Positions 15,012-17,645 of a stretch of DNA of 17,645 bases are shown piece after piece. The DNA is from Mycobacterium sp. Its GTDB lineage: Bacteria > Actinomycetota > Actinomycetes > Mycobacteriales > Mycobacteriaceae. The stretch spans positions 1-17,645 of the forward strand of contig JAQSXQ010000021.1 in NCBI GenBank assembly GCA_029256565.1, written 5' to 3'. The position numbers and the translations under genes are program-made. The notes under the pieces are model-generated. The model saw nothing but the letters and a program-made list of their open reading frames with translations. It was not told the origin of the DNA and made no database searches. How positions within the stretch are numbered: position 1 is the stretch's first letter; each line of letters starts with the position of its first letter.

Positions 15012-15611
15012 TCAGCAGCCGGGCTGGAGTGCTGCCCGCACGTATCCGACGGTCTGAAGGGCGTACTCGACGACCCATCGTCGCGCTGACACCGGGTCAT
15101 CGGGCTCGACCATGACGAGTTCACCGTCGAAGCATCGCTGGAGGATGAAGCGCGCCCGGGAGACGTGCGGGCGGAAGGTGACGACGACGACCGTCCGCCA
15201 TCTGCGCTCGGCCGCCAGGCGGCGTAGCTCGCGACCCTCACCCCGGGTGGTCGGCGGATCCGGGACGAAGCACATGATCTCGAAGGCGTGTGCGGAAGCG
15301 CACTGCTGCGTGAGCCATGGATCGTTGCGGCCGTTGGGATTCGAGACCACCACCGTCGGAGCCTCGCCTCTCGATCCGAGTTCGAAGCCCCGGGGGTAGC
15401 GACCGTAACTCGGCCCGCCGAGGATGAATATCGCGTCCGCCTTGCGCACCGGGTCGACCTGCGGGCGGACGTAGACGGGAAAGCCCGCGACGATCAGCGC
15501 GGCTACCACGGCGCAGATCCACGATGCCGCGAGGCGGGATCGGCGCAGCGGGCTCACCCTCGCATCATCTACCCGCTTGCGCTCAGGCGCATCGATAGTG
15601 GAATCGACCAC
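15012..15611 (-). CDS. DUF218 (YdcF/SanA/ElyC-like) membrane-anchored protein
   Basis: A 199-residue protein with one hydrophobic segment (about 31-48) followed by a DUF218 domain. Family marks are KADAIFILGGPSYGRYPRG, TTRGEGRELRRLA and RTVVVVTFRPHVSRARFIL, ending with a Cys-containing RCFDGEL. DUF218 proteins are linked to envelope integrity and polysaccharide handling, but their reaction is unsettled, so no reaction is assigned. The domain should face outward. The GTG at 15611 gives a 30-residue polar N-terminus but lacks a clear Shine-Dalgarno; a GTG at 15557 is an alternative. A perfect 14-bp hairpin begins 28 bp upstream of the chosen start, and the CRP-type palindrome is about 143 bp upstream. 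Confidence 0.78.
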   Translation of the reverse strand: MVDSTIDAPERKRVDDARVSPLRRSRLAASWICAVVAALIVAGFPVYVRPQVDPVRKADAIFILGGPSYGRYPRGFELGSRGEAPTVVVSNPNGRNDPWLTQQCASAHAFEIMCFVPDPPTTRGEGRELRRLAAERRWRTVVVVTFRPHVSRARFILQRCFDGELVMVEPDDPVSARRWVVEYALQTVGYVRAALQPGC

Positions 15612-15638
15612 CGACCCGTGGGCCGGATCGCCGACGAG

Positions 15639-15673
15639 ACGAGGCTGCAGGCAGTGTCCGCCTGCAGCCTCGT
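15639..15673. other. Perfect 14-bp hairpin in a divergent intergenic region
   Basis: ACGAGGCTGCAGGC (15639-15652) pairs perfectly with GCCTGCAGCCTCGT (15660-15673) across a 7-nt loop, AGTGTCC. On the plus strand it is followed by ACCCCCCACCCC, not by a T tract. It lies between divergent genes, 28 bp from the DUF218 start, so it ends neither annotated gene. It could be a 5'-UTR structure of the leftward mRNA, a terminator for an unseen short transcript, or a protein-binding site. Confidence 0.6.
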
Positions 15674-15753
15674 ACCCCCCACCCCTGTCGGTCGGAGAGC
15701 GGCAGGTGACCGATCTGCGGATCCCCGTTGGCGGCGCGTTTCCCGTTGCTGAA

Positions 15754-15773
15754 TCTGTGATCTAGATCACAGA
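15754..15773. promoter_or_regulatory. Perfect CRP-type binding site (TGTGA-N6-TCACA)
   Basis: TCTGTGATCTAGATCACAGA is a perfect 20-bp palindrome and contains TGTGATCTAGATCACA, the ideal consensus for CRP-family cAMP receptor proteins, including the mycobacterial and corynebacterial Crp/GlxR type (TGTGA-N2-TA-N2-TCACA). It lies 231 bp before the PPE-like start and 143 bp before the DUF218 start, so it could serve either. In M. tuberculosis the CRP homologue is known to act on ESX-1-associated genes, which makes control of the rightward ESX unit attractive; that link is inference here. Confidence 0.75.
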
Positions 15774-15858
15774 GTACAACCTAAGGCGCTCCGAGTAAAT
15801 GGTTGACGAGCGTACGAACGTGAGGGGCCCGCGCTTCGATGACCGACGCCAATTTGCT

Positions 15859-15871
15859 GAACTAGCTCGTC
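15859..15871 (+). promoter_or_regulatory. CTAG motif copy upstream of the ESX-type gene
   Basis: GAACTAGCTCGTC differs by one base from GAACTAGTTCGTC on the minus strand of the 10577 site, and resembles the minus-strand site before the ACP gene. In each case the motif points toward the downstream gene. It lies about 132 bp before the start at 16004. The rest of the 392-bp region 15612-16003 holds the hairpin, the CRP-type palindrome and the gene's Shine-Dalgarno, and no other gene that I can support. Confidence 0.4.
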
Positions 15872-16003
15872 GGCACGCGTTTGGTGCAAGGGTGCCGGTG
15901 GCGGCGAATGGACCTGCGTGCGTCCTGCAATAGGCGCATTGCCGGGCACTGTGTGGACGGTAATCTCGAACCGACACTGGACACGCGGGAGGGGAACCGT
16001 GTC

Positions 16004-17128
16004 ATGGGACTGCAACAGGACGTTAGCCCGTACGGGTCGCAGACGGTGATGGGGCCGGGGTGGCCGAACGTCGACGAGGATGCGCTGGCCGCATCGGCAG
16101 CACAGTACGAAGCGCTCGCGGCCAAGCTGACCGGCTCGGTGGTGCCTCTGCAGCAGAGTCAGCTGGCGTCGCTGTCGGAGAAGTGGACCGGCGGGGGCGC
16201 AGTCGCGGCGGCCGGTGAGGCAACGACCATCATCGGCGGACACGAGTCCAACGCCGCCCAAGCCGCAGCGATCGCGTTGAAGCTGCGCAGCATGGAGGTC
16301 ACCGTCGCGAAGACCAAGGCGCTGGTCAACGCCACCGCCCTGGAGGTGCAGCGCGAATGCGAGGCGATCCAGGCGATGCCGGTGAGCAACACTGCCGAGT
16401 TGATCCAGAGCCGGATGAAGATGGGCCTGGCGCAGAACATCGCCTACGTCAACGCCAACACCGCCGAACTCGCCAACGGCCTCGGGGTACCGCCGACGTT
16501 CCCGCCGACCGGTGCTCCCGGAGTGCCTGCCCAAGGCGTCGACAAGGCTGCCAAGGCGGGTCAGGAAGCCGGCGGACAGGGGTCGCAACAGGCCATGCAG
16601 ATGATGACTCAGATGGCGTCGATGGCCGCCCAGCTCCCGCAGCAGCTCGGCGGCATGCTGACCCAGGCGCCACAGCAGCTGATGCAACCACTGCAGCAGT
16701 TGGCGCAGCCGCTGCAGCAGCTGACTTCGATGTTCGGCGGCAAGGGCGGAAGTGGCGGTGGAATGGGAACCGGCGGCGCGACACCCTTCTCGGCGTTCTC
16801 GAACCATCCGCTGGCAGGTGGTTCGGGGCCGGGTAGCGGCGCCGGGATGGTCAAGGCGGCGTCGCTGCCGGGGTCTGGAGGCATCGGCGCGCAGACACCA
16901 CTGATGGCGGGTCTCGTCGGAACCTCGCCGGAGGCGGTCGCGGTGCCCGCAGGCGCGAACAGCTCCGCGGTCGGCGGCGTCGCTCCGGTGGCTGCGGGCG
17001 GCATGGGCGGCGGAATGGGCATGATGCCGCACCGGGGCGAGTCCGGCGGCGGCTCGGCCGCGTCGCTGGCGCCGCCGGCGGCGCTCGAATACGACCTCGG
17101 CGAAGAGGATGGCGACGATGACTGGTGA
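16004..17128 (+). CDS. PPE68/EspB-like type VII (ESX) secretion substrate
   Basis: A 374-residue protein. Residues about 20-160 are alpha-helical, Ala-rich and lack signal peptide or membrane segments; the helix turn is SEKWTGGG with the WxG motif at Trp61-Gly63, as in PPE and EspB proteins. The N-terminal Pro-Pro-Glu of true PPE proteins is absent (GPGWPNVDED instead). A Gln/Met-rich middle (QQLMQPLQQLAQPLQQL) leads to SNHPLAGGSGPGSGAG and KAASLPGSGG, which closely recall PPE68 of ESX-1 and the EspB tail, and an acidic end GEEDGDDDW. It is probably exported by an ESX-1-like system as part of a complex. The ATG at 16004 has GGGAGGGG about nine bases upstream; an open frame back to 15881 is probably not coding. 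No PE partner precedes it. Confidence 0.85.
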   Translation: MGLQQDVSPYGSQTVMGPGWPNVDEDALAASAAQYEALAAKLTGSVVPLQQSQLASLSEKWTGGGAVAAAGEATTIIGGHESNAAQAAAIALKLRSMEVTVAKTKALVNATALEVQRECEAIQAMPVSNTAELIQSRMKMGLAQNIAYVNANTAELANGLGVPPTFPPTGAPGVPAQGVDKAAKAGQEAGGQGSQQAMQMMTQMASMAAQLPQQLGGMLTQAPQQLMQPLQQLAQPLQQLTSMFGGKGGSGGGMGTGGATPFSAFSNHPLAGGSGPGSGAGMVKAASLPGSGGIGAQTPLMAGLVGTSPEAVAVPAGANSSAVGGVAPVAAGGMGGGMGMMPHRGESGGGSAASLAPPAALEYDLGEEDGDDDW

Positions 17129-17184
17129 GAGCACCTGCACCACAACACCATTCGACGAACCCGAGCTGAGCTAGAGGAGCGAAC

Positions 17185-17645
17185 ATGACGAGCCCGTTGC
17201 AGAAGCCCGAGGGCATCACCTGGAACCCGGCCACCGTCGAGCTGCCTCAGCCGCCGATGCTGCCGCCCGGCCAGGACGCGATGAGCATGACGATCGCCGC
17301 GGTCCTGCCGACGCTGACGACACCCCTGGCCACCAGCGTGGCCTCGTTGCAGGCCAAGGAGACGAACTTCGCAGGCAAGGTCGGCGCAGCGCAATCGGCC
17401 TACGAGAACGCCGACGCCTCGGGCGGGCAGTCGGTCGGACAGATCACCGGCATGCTCGGCCAGATGGGCCAGATGGCTCAGCAGGCCGGTCAGCAGGCCT
17501 CGGGTGCGGGCCAGGGCGGCGGTGGCTTCGGCCAGATGATGCAGCAGGCGATGCAGGCCGTCCAAGGCTTCGGCCAGCAGGGCGGCGGCTCCGCAGGCGG
17601 TGGAGCGCCCGGGGGTGGCGCACCGGCCCAGGGCGGCCCGCCGCC
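17185..17645 (+). CDS. EspJ/EspC-like ESX secretion-associated protein, 3' end missing
   Basis: The frame is open from ATG 17185 to the window end (153 codons seen). GAGGAG at 17174-17179 is a good Shine-Dalgarno. The first about 85 residues are a helical hairpin-like domain of the EspC/EspJ (DUF2580-type) family: EGITWNPATVELPQPP resembles the start of EspJ, and QSAYENADASGG carries a YxxxD export motif (Tyr73, Asp77). The rest is low-complexity Gln/Gly/Met-rich (GQMGQMAQQAGQQ). It starts 56 bases after the PPE-like gene, so the two are probably one transcript and may form a WxG/YxxxD pair, with the order reversed from the usual PE-PPE. The C-terminus is not visible. Confidence 0.78.
   Translation, partial: MTSPLQKPEGITWNPATVELPQPPMLPPGQDAMSMTIAAVLPTLTTPLATSVASLQAKETNFAGKVGAAQSAYENADASGGQSVGQITGMLGQMGQMAQQAGQQASGAGQGGGGFGQMMQQAMQAVQGFGQQGGGSAGGGAPGGGAPAQGGPP

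Noticed and set aside
15881..16003. 41-codon N-terminal extension of the PPE-like protein
   Set aside because: The extension is Arg/Cys-rich and unlike the family, while the ATG at 16004 has a strong Shine-Dalgarno at the right distance.

Overview
The window is high-GC actinobacterial DNA, most likely from a mycobacterium or close relative (a fast-growing, Mycolicibacterium-type species is my best guess). The base composition, GTG starts and 4-nt GTGA gene overlaps fit this. The strongest marker is the right edge: a PPE68/EspB-like type VII (ESX) secretion substrate followed by an EspJ/EspC-like partner. No rRNA, tRNA, CRISPR array or insertion sequence was seen.

Positions 1-15611 read as one large envelope or exopolysaccharide locus built from alternating convergent and divergent units. 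(a) 1-733: the 3' end of a hexapeptide acyltransferase (+), facing a stand-alone acyl carrier protein (-). (b) 987-4023 (+): a GT-C membrane glycosyltransferase and two GT2 glycosyltransferases in overlapping frames. (c) 10462-3933 (-): an eight-gene chain of a WcaF-like acetyltransferase, a GT4, two SGNH-hydrolase-fold proteins, three Wzz-type chain-length (PCP) proteins and a Wzy/O-antigen-ligase-like polymerase. (d) 10845-14472 (+): a second Wzy-like protein, a GT2 and a Wzx-type flippase. (e) 15611-14363 (-): a DUF218/YdcF-like protein and a serine-acetyltransferase-like enzyme. Together these could build a repeat unit (GTs), flip it (Wzx), polymerise it (Wzy), set its length (PCPs) and add or remove acyl groups (acyltransferases, SGNH, perhaps the ACP). 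No initiating phosphoglycosyl transferase or sugar-nucleotide gene lies in the window.

Positions 16004-17645 (+) begin an ESX-associated unit. The 392-bp divergent region before it holds a perfect CRP-type palindrome, a perfect 14-bp hairpin and a copy of a CTAG-centred motif.

Main points for follow-up: (1) the first PCP gene is frameshifted, apparently by a ~40-43 nt deletion; (2) one of the tandem SGNH proteins has Ala in place of the catalytic Ser and also lacks the block-V Asp; (3) CTAG-centred palindromes built on GAACTAGTTC occur in both internal divergent promoter regions of the polysaccharide locus, and a close copy sits upstream of the ESX gene, suggesting a shared regulator; (4) a perfect TGTGA-N6-TCACA site precedes the ESX gene; (5) 10 of 12 intra-operon junctions are 4-nt overlaps, and the two convergent gene pairs overlap tail-to-tail by about 91 and 110 nt.
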